Assembly: GCF_900101125.1 (NCBI RefSeq)
Contig: NZ_FNFL01000005.1
Location: 158,383 to 222,382 of the forward strand
Direction: 5' to 3'
From: Sediminibacillus albus
Lineage (GTDB): Bacteria > Bacillota > Bacilli > Bacillales > Amphibacillaceae
Length of the DNA: 64,000 nt
Under the pieces are notes generated by a model. It was not told the origin of the DNA, did no database searches, and saw only the letters and a list, made by a program, of their open reading frames with translations. This document shows positions 56,059-64,000 of the stretch, one piece after another (positions within the stretch are counted from its first letter, which is position 1; each line of letters begins with the position of its first letter). The position numbers and the translations under genes are program-made.

Positions 56059-56354
56059 AACAATTCCTCCTTACGGTTAACCTTCTCTGTTATCGTTCCC
56101 ATTTTTTCCGCCGGATTTTTACAAATACCCGGTATCTACCGCCTTGCACGGCATGAGTAGACCTGTTTTCAGGAAAACTGAACTGGAATTTTCATTAGCA
56201 ATTATTAACTACTTCAGTTTACCAAACATTTGCTTAGAAGTCGTGATTTTATTCACATTCTTTAAGATTGCGCCGGCTTATCCCTGTACAGCTGCTATCA
56301 TGCTTGCCACCCGAAAGAGGATTGAGATACACTTAACCTATTGAGGTGAACATA
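56059..56354. other. Divergent promoter region of rex and ydiF
   Basis: About 300 bp between the divergent genes. Only the two ribosome binding sites can be pointed out with confidence; a 66-aa plus-strand frame here has no ribosome binding site and is not accepted. Confidence 0.5.
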
Positions 56355-58283
56355 ATGATTTTGATCCAAGTGAACAATATTATAAAAAGATATGGCGCTG
56401 AGCTTATTTTATCTAATATAAAATTAGAAGTACAAACCAATGACAGAATTGCCGTAGTTGGCCGCAATGGTGCCGGTAAGTCTACCTTACTGAAAATCAT
56501 GGCAGGCCTTCTTCCTTATGACGAAGGAGAAATCCATAAGCCTAAAGAGGCTACTTTAGGTTATTTAGCTCAAAATACCGGGTTGGAATCAGAACAGTCG
56601 ATCTGGAAAGAAATGCTTTCCGTCTTTCAGCATTTTGTCGATACAGAAAAAGAACTTAGACAAATGGAGCAGCAAATGGGTGACCCCGAAATAATTGAAC
56701 AGCCGGAGGCCTACCAAAAATTGTTAGCTGATTACGATACCAAGCAGCAAGCTTTTAAAATGGAAGGCGGCTATCAATACGAGGCGGACATTAAAGCCGT
56801 GTTAAACGGTCTCCACTTCGGCAATTTTGATTGGGATACATCGATCGCAGAGTTAAGCGGCGGGCAAAAAACACGCCTCGCTTTAGGCAGACTGCTGCTT
56901 TCCAAGCCAGACATCCTGATCCTTGATGAACCTACCAACCACTTGGATATCGAAACACTCTCATGGCTGGAGAATTACTTAAATAATTACAGCGGAGCCG
57001 TAGTGATCGTTTCCCATGATCGCTATTTCTTAGATAAAACTGTCCAAACTGTCTATGAAATTTCCCGTAATCATTCTACCAAATTCCACGGCAATTACAG
57101 CAAATACTTGCAAAGAAAAGCCGAGAATTACGAGCAGGATTTAAAGCAATTCGAGAAGCAACAGACCGAAATCAAGAAGATGGAAGAATTTGTCCAAAAA
57201 AATATCGTGCGCGCTTCTACCACGAAACGAGCCCAAAGCCGCCGGAAGCAATTAGAGAAGATGGACAAACTCGATAAACCACAGGGGGATGAGTCATCAG
57301 CAAAATTCTCTTTTGAAGTAAACCGCCGCAGCGGCAATGATGTGTTGAAAATCAATGACCTGGCATTTACGTATGAGGACAGTGAGGATTATATCTTTTC
57401 CAATCTATCCTTCGACCTTTCACGAGGAGAAAGCATTGCCCTTGTCGGCCCCAATGGAGTCGGCAAGACAACCCTGCTGAAAACAATCGTCGGAGACTTA
57501 AAGTCAAGCAAGGGGACGATTAAGTTAGGGGCCAATGTGCAAATTGGCTATTATGACCAGGAACAGAACCGGCTGAACTCGAATAAAACAGTGCTAAATG
57601 AGCTGTGGGATGAGTATCCGATGACGAATGAAAAGGATATTAGAACAATACTTGGAAACTTTTTATTTTCCGGGGATGACGTTCTAAAGACAGTATCAAC
57701 GTTAAGCGGCGGCGAAAAGGCAAGGCTGTCCCTAGCGAAGCTGATGATGGAAAAGGCTAACCTGCTGATTCTTGATGAGCCAACCAACCATCTTGATTTG
57801 GACAGCAAAGAGGTATTAGAATCCGCCTTGATAGATTTTCCCGGAACGATCCTGTTCGTCTCACATGATCGTTATTTTATCAATAAACTGGCTACCCAAA
57901 TCGTCGAGATGCAGCCCCAGGAAAGCAGGATTTATTTAGGCGACTATGATTATTACTTGGACAAAAAACAGGAAGAATACGAGCTTCAGTTATTAAACGA
58001 GCAGGAAAGCACGGAAGCAAAGCAAACAGCCGACACTAAAAACAGCTTTGAACAGGAAAAGGAATTAAAAAAAGAAAAACGCAAAATTGAACGAAGGATT
58101 AGTGAAATCGAGAAAGAAATAGAAAAGGTGGAAAACCGGATAGAGGAAATAGAAGATCTGCTTTGTGAGCCGGACATTTACCAGGATCACGAAAAGTCCC
58201 TGGAACTTACCGAAGAAAATGAGAAAAATAATGACCACTTGGAAAAATTGATGGAAGAATGGGAACAGCTTCATAATGATTAA
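56355..58283 (+). CDS. ydiF: ABC-F family ATPase (YdiF)
   Basis: A 642-aa cytoplasmic protein with two ATP-binding cassettes in tandem and no membrane domain. Cassette 1 has Walker A GRNGAGKST and signature LSGGQKTRL; cassette 2 has GPNGVGKTT and LSGGEKARL. The inter-domain P-site linker (VQKNIVRASTTKRAQSRRKQ) and a long charged coiled-coil C-terminus are typical of ABC-F proteins, which act on stalled ribosomes. The start is the ATG at 56355 behind GAGGTG; the frame opens three codons earlier. Housekeeping translation factor is more likely than antibiotic resistance. Confidence 0.95.
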   Translation: MILIQVNNIIKRYGAELILSNIKLEVQTNDRIAVVGRNGAGKSTLLKIMAGLLPYDEGEIHKPKEATLGYLAQNTGLESEQSIWKEMLSVFQHFVDTEKELRQMEQQMGDPEIIEQPEAYQKLLADYDTKQQAFKMEGGYQYEADIKAVLNGLHFGNFDWDTSIAELSGGQKTRLALGRLLLSKPDILILDEPTNHLDIETLSWLENYLNNYSGAVVIVSHDRYFLDKTVQTVYEISRNHSTKFHGNYSKYLQRKAENYEQDLKQFEKQQTEIKKMEEFVQKNIVRASTTKRAQSRRKQLEKMDKLDKPQGDESSAKFSFEVNRRSGNDVLKINDLAFTYEDSEDYIFSNLSFDLSRGESIALVGPNGVGKTTLLKTIVGDLKSSKGTIKLGANVQIGYYDQEQNRLNSNKTVLNELWDEYPMTNEKDIRTILGNFLFSGDDVLKTVSTLSGGEKARLSLAKLMMEKANLLILDEPTNHLDLDSKEVLESALIDFPGTILFVSHDRYFINKLATQIVEMQPQESRIYLGDYDYYLDKKQEEYELQLLNEQESTEAKQTADTKNSFEQEKELKKEKRKIERRISEIEKEIEKVENRIEEIEDLLCEPDIYQDHEKSLELTEENEKNNDHLEKLMEEWEQLHND

Positions 58284-58286
58284 TTA

Positions 58287-58860
58287 GAAGCGGAAGAGGT
58301 TAGACCAAGAGGATAGTGGCCAAAGCAACAAAACGAACGATGATTCGAAACCCTTAGGATTCGAACTCGTTCGTTTTTTCTTTTCAAATGTTTAAAATAA
58401 CCTGCGGACCCAGTGACAACTCTATTTCTTCCTTCTAACAAGGTTGGGTGCTTAAACTTACGCCGACAGAATACTCCGCTCACCGTGGGCACGGTTTTAA
58501 CCTCCTTGAAGGAGCCATTTTTGCGTGCGAGGAGTCGCTGCCAAACGTTCCTTCCCCAGAAGCAACAGCGGCTTCTTCCGAGGTCTTCAGACTCGTGCTG
58601 TTCCCACTGATGTCTACGTATTCTGCCTGAGCTGATAGGGCTTCTTACTACCTTGCGTAACGACGCCGAGCTCAAGTAAACCAGAAGCATTTGAGTACCG
58701 CTAAAAATAGTACGCTGACTTTCAGCGGAGGAAATCCACGGAGACTCCTGCGGGAGGAAAGGCCTCGGTGAGACCCCGCAGAGCGCAAGCTCGAGGAGGC
58801 TCACCAGCCGCCCGCGGAAAGCGTAGTGTATTTCCGTAGCGCAGTACTGCTGTTTATCCA
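58287..58860. repeat. Dispersed intergenic repeat element, copy B
   Basis: A diverged copy of 20798-21350. The left 350 bp are colinear with copy A, starting with the GATTCGAAA-CCCTTAGGATTCGAA hairpin. The final module (about 58725-58835; GGAGGAAATCCACGGAGACT through GCCGCCCGCGGAAAGCG) is the reverse complement of the corresponding module of copy A. A minus-strand frame (58280-58918) crosses it without a family match. Confidence 0.85.
58336..58382 (+). terminator. Intrinsic terminator of ydiF (inside repeat copy B)
   Basis: AACGAACGA and TTCGAA pair with TTCGAA and TTCGTT around the CCTTAGG region, followed by TTTTTTC. Confidence 0.78.
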
Positions 58861-58896
58861 ATACTATTAAGAAACCACCTACTGTTACCCAGCCAT

Positions 58897-58990
58897 TTAT
58901 ACACAGGTTTATGCACAAATTAACATTGCTGTTATCGGTTTTCCACTATATTATCCCCATTATCCACAGAAGTGACCGGACTTATCCACA
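58897..58990. promoter_or_regulatory. DnaA-box cluster (four boxes)
   Basis: Four exact matches to TTATNCACA in the same orientation: TTATACACA (58897-58905), TTATGCACA (58909-58917), TTATCCACA (58961-58969) and TTATCCACA (58982-58990). A weaker ATATCCACG lies at 59003. There is no dnaA/dnaN context, so this is not oriC itself. B. subtilis has origin-proximal DnaA-box clusters, one of them, as I recall, at gcp (tsaD), which is the neighbour here. Confidence 0.85.
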
Positions 58991-59093
58991 ACAGTTACTC
59001 ACATATCCACGCTTGCTATAGAAGGAACCATTGTATTATTTCCACAATAAACGAATCAAGCTGTTGATAACTTTAAACTTCTGGACCATTTAA

Positions 59094-59131
59094 AAAGGCA
59101 GATTAAACAAACGTTTGTTCAATCTGCCTTT
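59094..59131 (-). terminator. Intrinsic terminator of the thiL-tsaD operon
   Basis: On the minus strand AAGGCAGATT pairs with AATCTGCCTT, with an inner ACAAACGTTTGT palindrome, followed by TTTTT. Confidence 0.93.
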
Positions 59132-59137
59132 CCGTTA

Positions 59138-60184
59138 TCATTTCTGTTTTATCTGCCCTCTTTTGCCATACAATTCTAAATCCAAAGACGGATTGGCGTT
59201 TAGATCCCATCCAGCACGATGTCCTTGTTGGAAGGCAATACTTCCTGCTACAGCAATCATCGCTGCATTATCGGTGCAGAGCGCCAACGGAGGAATCAGC
59301 AAGTCTTGGGAACCGTTTGAAAATCTTCTGTTCAATTCGGCCCGCAGCCCTTTATTGGCAGCCACACCGCCGGCAACGATTACTTGTTTTACACCGAACT
59401 CGTTTGCAGCCCGGTACGTTTTATCTGCCAATACTTCGACTACACTGGCTTGAAAGCTGGCAGCAATATCTTCTTTTTTTAGCTGTTCATTTCTTTGGGC
59501 CGCATTGTGTAACGTGTTTAGCACGGAAGATTTCAAGCCGCTGAAGCTGAAATCGTAAGAGCCCGCTTCCAGCCATGCCCGCGGAAAGTTGATGTTGGCA
59601 GCACCTTCTGCTGCTAACTGGTCCATTTGCGGACCCCCGGGATATGGTAATTTTAACGTTCTCGCTACCTTGTCATAAGCTTCTCCCGCAGCATCGTCTC
59701 GGGTTTCGCCGATTACTTCAAACGATCCATGCTCGCGCATCAAAATTAATTCCGTATGGCCGCCCGAAACCACTAAAGCGAGCAACGGAAATTGGAATTC
59801 CTGAATTAAGCGATTAGCGTATATATGCCCTGCTATATGATGAACACCGATTAAAGGCTTCCTTTTGGCAAAGGCAAGCGCTTTTGCTGTATTTACTCCT
59901 ACCAAAAGGGCTCCCACCAATCCAGGGCCTTCCGTTACAGCAATTGCGTCCATGTCTTCTACCGTCATCCCAGCCTTCTCGAATGTCTCTTCTAGTACCA
60001 TAGTGATCTGCTCAACATGGTGCCTTGAAGCAACTTCCGGAACGACTCCGCCAAACCTTTTATGGCTTTCAATTTGGGAAGCAACGACGTTTGAAACGAT
60101 TTCTGTTCCGTTTTTCACTATCGAAGCTGCGGTTTCGTCACAGCTCGTTTCTATGCCTAATATATATTCCTCATTGTTTATCAT
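59138..60184 (-). CDS. tsaD: tRNA threonylcarbamoyladenosine transferase subunit TsaD
   Basis: Transfers the threonylcarbamoyl group to A37 of ANN-decoding tRNAs, together with TsaB and TsaE. It begins with the ASKHA signature [16 protein letters not shown], carries the metal-binding HxxxH ([12 protein letters not shown]) and the [10 protein letters not shown] loop, and ends near CTDNAAMIA. The ATG at 60184 overlaps the rimI stop (ATGA), giving 348 aa; four earlier codons in frame are not needed. Last gene of the thiL-tsaE-tsaB-rimI-tsaD operon. Confidence 0.97.
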   Translation of the reverse strand: MINNEEYILGIETSCDETAASIVKNGTEIVSNVVASQIESHKRFGGVVPEVASRHHVEQITMVLEETFEKAGMTVEDMDAIAVTEGPGLVGALLVGVNTAKALAFAKRKPLIGVHHIAGHIYANRLIQEFQFPLLALVVSGGHTELILMREHGSFEVIGETRDDAAGEAYDKVARTLKLPYPGGPQMDQLAAEGAANINFPRAWLEAGSYDFSFSGLKSSVLNTLHNAAQRNEQLKKEDIAASFQASVVEVLADKTYRAANEFGVKQVIVAGGVAANKGLRAELNRRFSNGSQDLLIPPLALCTDNAAMIAVAGSIAFQQGHRAGWDLNANPSLDLELYGKRGQIKQK

Positions 60185-60627
60185 AATTTCACCCACATTA
60201 CTAAAGCATCTTCATAATTATCCGTGTAATAATTTTTCCTAATACCGCCTGGAACCAGCCCGAATTTTTTGTACATATTTTGAGCAGGTATGTTGGACAC
60301 CCTGACTTCCAAGGAAAGCTGCCCGGCCCCAAGGGCTATCGCCTGGTTCATGACAAAGTGGAACAACGCTTTGCCGAACTTTCTGCCTCGATATTCCGGA
60401 AGAATGGCGATATTGGTTATCTGTGCTTCATCAATGATTACCCAAAGACCACAGTATCCGATAACCACCCCTGCTTTTTCCATTACAAAATAAATGGCAT
60501 ATGGATTCTCATTCAGTTCATTTAAAAAAATATCTCTCGTCCAAGGTGTGCCAAAACTTACTGCTTCCACTTGCATCACCTGGTCGATATCCTCTACCCT
60601 CATTTGCCTTATTATTGTATCAGACAT
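60181..60627 (-). CDS. rimI: Ribosomal-protein-S18-alanine N-acetyltransferase RimI
   Basis: A 148-aa GNAT enzyme. It starts [20 protein letters not shown], has the acetyl-CoA loop [16 protein letters not shown] and [17 protein letters not shown], and ends VMWVKL. Its position between tsaB and tsaD is the standard Firmicute arrangement. The start directly abuts the tsaB stop and the stop overlaps tsaD, so the set is translationally coupled. In Bacillus the acetylation target is less certain than in E. coli. Confidence 0.95.
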   Translation of the reverse strand: MSDTIIRQMRVEDIDQVMQVEAVSFGTPWTRDIFLNELNENPYAIYFVMEKAGVVIGYCGLWVIIDEAQITNIAILPEYRGRKFGKALFHFVMNQAIALGAGQLSLEVRVSNIPAQNMYKKFGLVPGGIRKNYYTDNYEDALVMWVKL

Positions 60628-61326
60628 TTAATTATTCCCCTGCTGTTCCAGCCATTTTGCTTCAGCTTCTACCAGCCGTAAGTATTCAGGCGTTAAAGCG
60701 TGGATGGGCTCATTTTGCTGCTCTGCACCTGCCAGCGCCAACAATGACGGCCGTGGGTAATGGTAAGCCATTTCCGGAATGATTGCTAAATCCTTCATAT
60801 GCTCCACGATAACTTGATAATGTTGTTCGATATCAGGGCTCAAAAAAACAACCTGTTGTTGTTTGCTTGCTAATGTATCCAGCCAATCAGTAAACTTGAT
60901 GTTCACTTCATTTTCCAGTAATTGCAGTCCGCCGCTGACATGCTGTTCATATAATCCGGTATAGACAAGCCCCCGGCGTGCATCAAAAAATGGGCATATA
61001 ACCGCTGAAGCAAACTTTGCTTGCAGTGCTAACGCTGCTAAGCTGGATATGCCGACTACTGGAATATTTAATGCCCATCCCATCGTTTTCGCGGTCGTTA
61101 ATCCAATCCTGACCCCTGTATAGGAGCCTGGACCTTTGGCTACTACAATCCTATTTAATTCCTCTGGCTCTGTCTCTGTTTCCTTCATTAACTGGTTAAT
61201 GGCTGGCATTAACCGGACAGAATGATTCCGTTTGGCATTGGTGGTGTATTCACCAGCTAAGTTGCCATCTTTTAAAATAGCTATTCCCATTACCTGGTTA
61301 GATGTATCAATGGCAAGTATATTCAT
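60628..61326 (-). CDS. tsaB: tRNA t6A synthesis subunit TsaB
   Basis: A 232-aa inactive ASKHA-fold partner that dimerises with TsaD. It begins NILAIDTSNQVMGIAILKDG, followed by the conserved KGPGSYTGVRIGLTTAKTMG (about residues 64-83) characteristic of TsaB/YeaZ. Its start overlaps the tsaE stop (ATGA), with GGAG upstream. Nothing unusual is seen. Confidence 0.96.
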   Translation of the reverse strand: MNILAIDTSNQVMGIAILKDGNLAGEYTTNAKRNHSVRLMPAINQLMKETETEPEELNRIVVAKGPGSYTGVRIGLTTAKTMGWALNIPVVGISSLAALALQAKFASAVICPFFDARRGLVYTGLYEQHVSGGLQLLENEVNIKFTDWLDTLASKQQQVVFLSPDIEQHYQVIVEHMKDLAIIPEMAYHYPRPSLLALAGAEQQNEPIHALTPEYLRLVEAEAKWLEQQGNN

Positions 61327-61778
61327 CGGGCTAACTCCTTACAGATTAATTCAAAGTGGTTACCTCTTGGATAAAAAGTAACCTCGCGTTCCTGTTGCTC
61401 ATTTAAGCAGATTTCGATATCAAGCCTTTGTTCAGGGAGGAAATCAGCAATAAAATGAGCCCATTCAATGACAGTGATACCGCCTGCATTAAAATATTCG
61501 TTAAATCCGATATCTTCGTCACTATCTTCCAACCGGTAAACATCCATATGGTAAAGCGGGATTTCTCCCGAGTATTCTTTTACGATGGTAAATGTCGGGC
61601 TATTGATCGTCCTTCTAACTCCCAAGCCAGCTCCAAGTCCCTTAGTGAAAGTGGTTTTTCCTGCCCCAAGATCTCCCTCTAATGTCACGACATCGTTAGG
61701 TTTAAGTAATAAAGCAAGTTTTTCTGCTAGTTTTTTTGTCTCTGTTTCTGTCTGAGTTATCATCGTCATTTCTTCCAT
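61323..61778 (-). CDS. tsaE: tRNA t6A synthesis ATPase TsaE
   Basis: A 151-aa P-loop ATPase that regulates turnover of the TsaB-TsaD complex. The Walker A motif is LEGDLGAGKTTFTKGL (about residues 33-48), followed by SPTFTIVKEY and the VIEWAHFI segment (Walker B-like Glu-Trp), the TsaE fingerprint. The start at 61778 follows AGGTGAG. It lies 8 bp after thiL and overlaps tsaB by 4 bp. Confidence 0.96.
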   Translation of the reverse strand: MEEMTMITQTETETKKLAEKLALLLKPNDVVTLEGDLGAGKTTFTKGLGAGLGVRRTINSPTFTIVKEYSGEIPLYHMDVYRLEDSDEDIGFNEYFNAGGITVIEWAHFIADFLPEQRLDIEICLNEQQEREVTFYPRGNHFELICKELAR

Positions 61779-61786
61779 TTTCTCAC

Positions 61787-62764
61787 CTATTTCAAATGGG
61801 TATACCCTGATTTATCTAGAATCGATTGCTCATTTCCCTCCTGCAAGATTACCTTGCCAGTATTGTGCGGTTGATGAGTCACATATCCGATGCGGGTCAC
61901 TTTTATTTGTGCTTTTTCTGCGGCCGCTCGTATAGCTGGCCAATCACTTTCTGCTGCAGTGCCGAGAATTTCAAAGTCCTCCCCGCCAAAGAGCTTCCAC
62001 TTTCTTTGCTGTTCAGCCGTAAACTGTTTTAATTGTGGATGAACAGGAAGGGAATTATAATCCAAATGGATGGTTACACGAGATGCTTCAGCAATTTCAG
62101 CTGCTTCATTCGCTATCCCGTCGCTGATATCATTTAAGGCAACACGGCTAAGTGGCAGCATCTCTCTCGAAAAATCCACCCTTGGCGATGGCAGGCGATG
62201 TCTTTCGATAAAGTAATCCCTAGTACAGTCACTTAAAGAATGCCCCTGACTTGTGAGCAAATATAAACCTGCCGAGGAATCCCCTAATGTGCCTGTGACA
62301 AACACGAGGTCGTTTTCCCTGGCATTGTTTCTGTAACGTACTTTATTATGTTCTACATAGCCTATTATTGTTACAGAGATAGTTAATTCTTTCCCAGACA
62401 CCGTATCTCCGCCAATTAAATCCATTTGATACTGAGAGGCAAGCATTTGCATTCCTTTGTATATCTCTGATAGCTCTGCCTTTGTCCAACTGTCAGGTAT
62501 CACAATAGAAATTAAATAAAACGCCGGGACTGCTCCCATGGCAGCAATATCACTTATATTAGCAGCTAATACTCTGTAGCCCACGTGGTGTGGTTCCATT
62601 GTCTGTTTACTAAAATGAATACCTTCCACAAAAGTATCTACTGCCGTTACAATATCCTGATATGGCTGTCTAAATATAGCTGCGTCATCTCCAATTCCTT
62701 TTATCAAGCTGGATTGTTGATGATGTTTAGGTGCAATCGAGCGAATAAAAGCGAATTCATCCAT
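61787..62764 (-). CDS. thiL: Thiamine-monophosphate kinase
   Basis: Phosphorylates thiamine monophosphate to the cofactor thiamine pyrophosphate. The 325-aa protein has the ThiL motifs GIGDDAAIF (about 23-31), AANISDIAAMGA and MDLIGGDTVSGKELTISV, with NDISDGIANEAAEIAEAS in the second half. GAGG stands 8 nt before the ATG. First gene of the thiL-tsaE-tsaB-rimI-tsaD operon, directly downstream of the rRNA/tRNA operon on the same strand. No thiamine riboswitch is seen. Confidence 0.97.
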   Translation of the reverse strand: MDEFAFIRSIAPKHHQQSSLIKGIGDDAAIFRQPYQDIVTAVDTFVEGIHFSKQTMEPHHVGYRVLAANISDIAAMGAVPAFYLISIVIPDSWTKAELSEIYKGMQMLASQYQMDLIGGDTVSGKELTISVTIIGYVEHNKVRYRNNARENDLVFVTGTLGDSSAGLYLLTSQGHSLSDCTRDYFIERHRLPSPRVDFSREMLPLSRVALNDISDGIANEAAEIAEASRVTIHLDYNSLPVHPQLKQFTAEQQRKWKLFGGEDFEILGTAAESDWPAIRAAAEKAQIKVTRIGYVTHQPHNTGKVILQEGNEQSILDKSGYTHLK

Positions 62765-62923
62765 ATTATTTTCCTCACTAAATTATAAATGTTAATTCCA
62801 TCATAGCAAACTACAGTTTAAAAAGAAAAAGCAACGGTCTACATCTACAGGGAAGTCTAACATTTCCTATAGTGCCCAACTTCCTAAGGCAGCCTTATTT
62901 TTAATATTAATAACATAAAGAAA

Positions 62924-62946
62924 GCCTTAGGATTTCTCCTAAGGGC
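62924..62946 (-). terminator. Terminator of the rRNA-tRNA operon
   Basis: On the minus strand CCTTAGG pairs with CCTAAGG around AGAAAT, followed by CTTTCTTT. It lies 28 bp beyond tRNA-Asp. Confidence 0.78.
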
Positions 62947-62973
62947 ATATTATTTACTATTTATATATGTAAG

Positions 62974-63050
62974 TGGCGGTCCGGACGGGACTCGAACCCG
63001 CGACCTCCTGCGTGACAGGCAGGCATTCTAACCAACTGAACTACCGGACC
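62974..63050 (-). tRNA. tRNA-Asp (GTC)
   Basis: 77 nt including an encoded CCA. The acceptor GGTCCGG pairs with CCGGACC; the anticodon loop is TGTCACG in the stem CCTGC/GCAGG; the T arm carries GGTTCGAGTC. Last tRNA of the rRNA operon. Confidence 0.98.
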
Positions 63051-63231
63051 AAAACAAATATGTATCTTATTAACAAAGTAAGTGAAATATTTTGGTTGCA
63101 CTCTTCGAGCACTACGATCATTTTCTAGCATAGAAGTTAAAACCAACGTAGTTAGAAAATTAATTGGTTGCACTAAAGTACTACTACTTTTCACTAGCTA
63201 AGATGTATTTCGAAGAAGTGAGTGAAATATT

Positions 63232-63309
<78 letters not shown>

Positions 63310-63382
63310 ATAATGTAAATAACGTATAAACTGCTATTCACGAAATAAGACTGTATTGTTCTAAACAAAATAATTTGTTAAA

Positions 63383-63498
63383 GCCTGGCGGCGTCCTACT
63401 CTCGCAGGGGCAAAGCCCCAACTACCATGGGCGCTGAAGAGCTTAACTGCTGTGTTCGGCATGGGAACAGGTGTGACCTCTTCGCTATTGCCACCAGA
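63383..63498 (-). rRNA. rrf: 5S ribosomal RNA
   Basis: 116 nt. Contains the conserved segments GGTGGCAATAGCGAAGAGGT, CCCATGCCGAACACAG and GAGAGTAGGACGCCGCCAGG. It lies downstream of 23S on the minus strand. Confidence 0.97.
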
Positions 63499-63647
63499 CA
63501 ATGTTTATTTTTTAAGGACAAAGTATATTATAGTTACATTTCATTAAAAAAGCAAGCTTTTTTAAAAATGAACTTATTTTACTTGCACCTTCAAAACTAG
63601 ATAAGAAGGAAAGACATCAACGAACACGAGTTATTGCTTTGTTTTAA

Positions 63648-64000
<353 letters not shown>

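Noticed and set aside
58280..58918. Minus-strand 212-aa reading frame
   Set aside because: It lies inside repeat copy B and opens at the DnaA-box cluster, with no ribosome binding site or family motif.
58897..58990. Chromosomal replication origin
   Set aside because: No dnaA, dnaN or rpmH genes, and no long AT-rich unwinding region; only a DnaA-box cluster can be supported.

Overview
The window looks like chromosomal DNA from a low-GC, endospore-forming member of the Bacillaceae, most likely a salt-tolerant genus close to Oceanobacillus, Virgibacillus or Halobacillus; the genus is an inference. The reasons are near-complete gene-order synteny with the Bacillus subtilis guaA-pbuG-purE and thiL-tsaD-ydiF-rex-groESL segments (here on the opposite strand), many TTG and GTG starts behind strong AGGAGG ribosome binding sites, a CIRCE element, guanine riboswitches, a CwlJ-type spore-cortex hydrolase and a choline-to-glycine-betaine module.

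Layout. 1-12.7 kb (minus strand): purine block purB(partial)-purK-purE, yebG-yebE, pbuG, guaA, then the yebA-yeaD-yeaC triad (transglutaminase, DUF58 protein, MoxR ATPase). purE, pbuG and guaA each have their own guanine riboswitch with a terminator. purE and pbuG also carry paired PurBox-like sites upstream of a sigma-A promoter. A small heat-shock gene and a 42-bp tandem repeat array lie between yebE and pbuG. 13-24 kb: mixed accessory genes (His-rich protein, DUF2920-type hydrolase, orphan OppA lipoprotein, PadR/HAAS pair, two SDRs, CwlJ-like hydrolase, and an aldehyde dehydrogenase paired with a soluble chemoreceptor as in B. subtilis yfmT-yfmS). 24-29.4 kb: osmoprotection module betA-betB, divergent gbsR-like regulator, and an orphan glycine-betaine-binding lipoprotein. 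A similar AT-rich palindrome lies at the betB promoter and upstream of the lipoprotein gene.

30.6-34.9 kb is a decay zone with at least six broken small genes around a few intact ones (a conserved hypothetical, a SunI/YnzG-like protein). 34.9-38 kb holds a YndJ / DUF4166 / SRPBCC-DoxX membrane operon. 38.4-50 kb is a defence island: a DNA methyltransferase fused to one specificity domain, a MutL/MORC-like GHKL ATPase, and a type I HsdR subunit cut off after its DECH box and joined in frame to a GNAT acetyltransferase. They are preceded by a DUF2325 gene and a strong promoter surrounded by three copies of a 19-bp palindrome. A LacI regulator, an ArdC/Nramp scar and a one-chain GmrSD-type (DUF262 + HNH) nuclease follow.

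50-62.8 kb returns to core synteny: groEL-groES with CIRCE, ydiL, ydiK, a DHA2 exporter where B. subtilis has tatAY-tatCY, rex, ydiF, then thiL-tsaE-tsaB-rimI-tsaD, the overlapping set that makes the tRNA t6A modification plus an acetyltransferase. A four-box DnaA-box cluster lies beside tsaD. The window ends in a minus-strand rRNA operon: 23S (partial), 5S, tRNA-fMet, tRNA-Asp. Several families of structured, non-coding dispersed repeats mark the junctions between core and accessory DNA.
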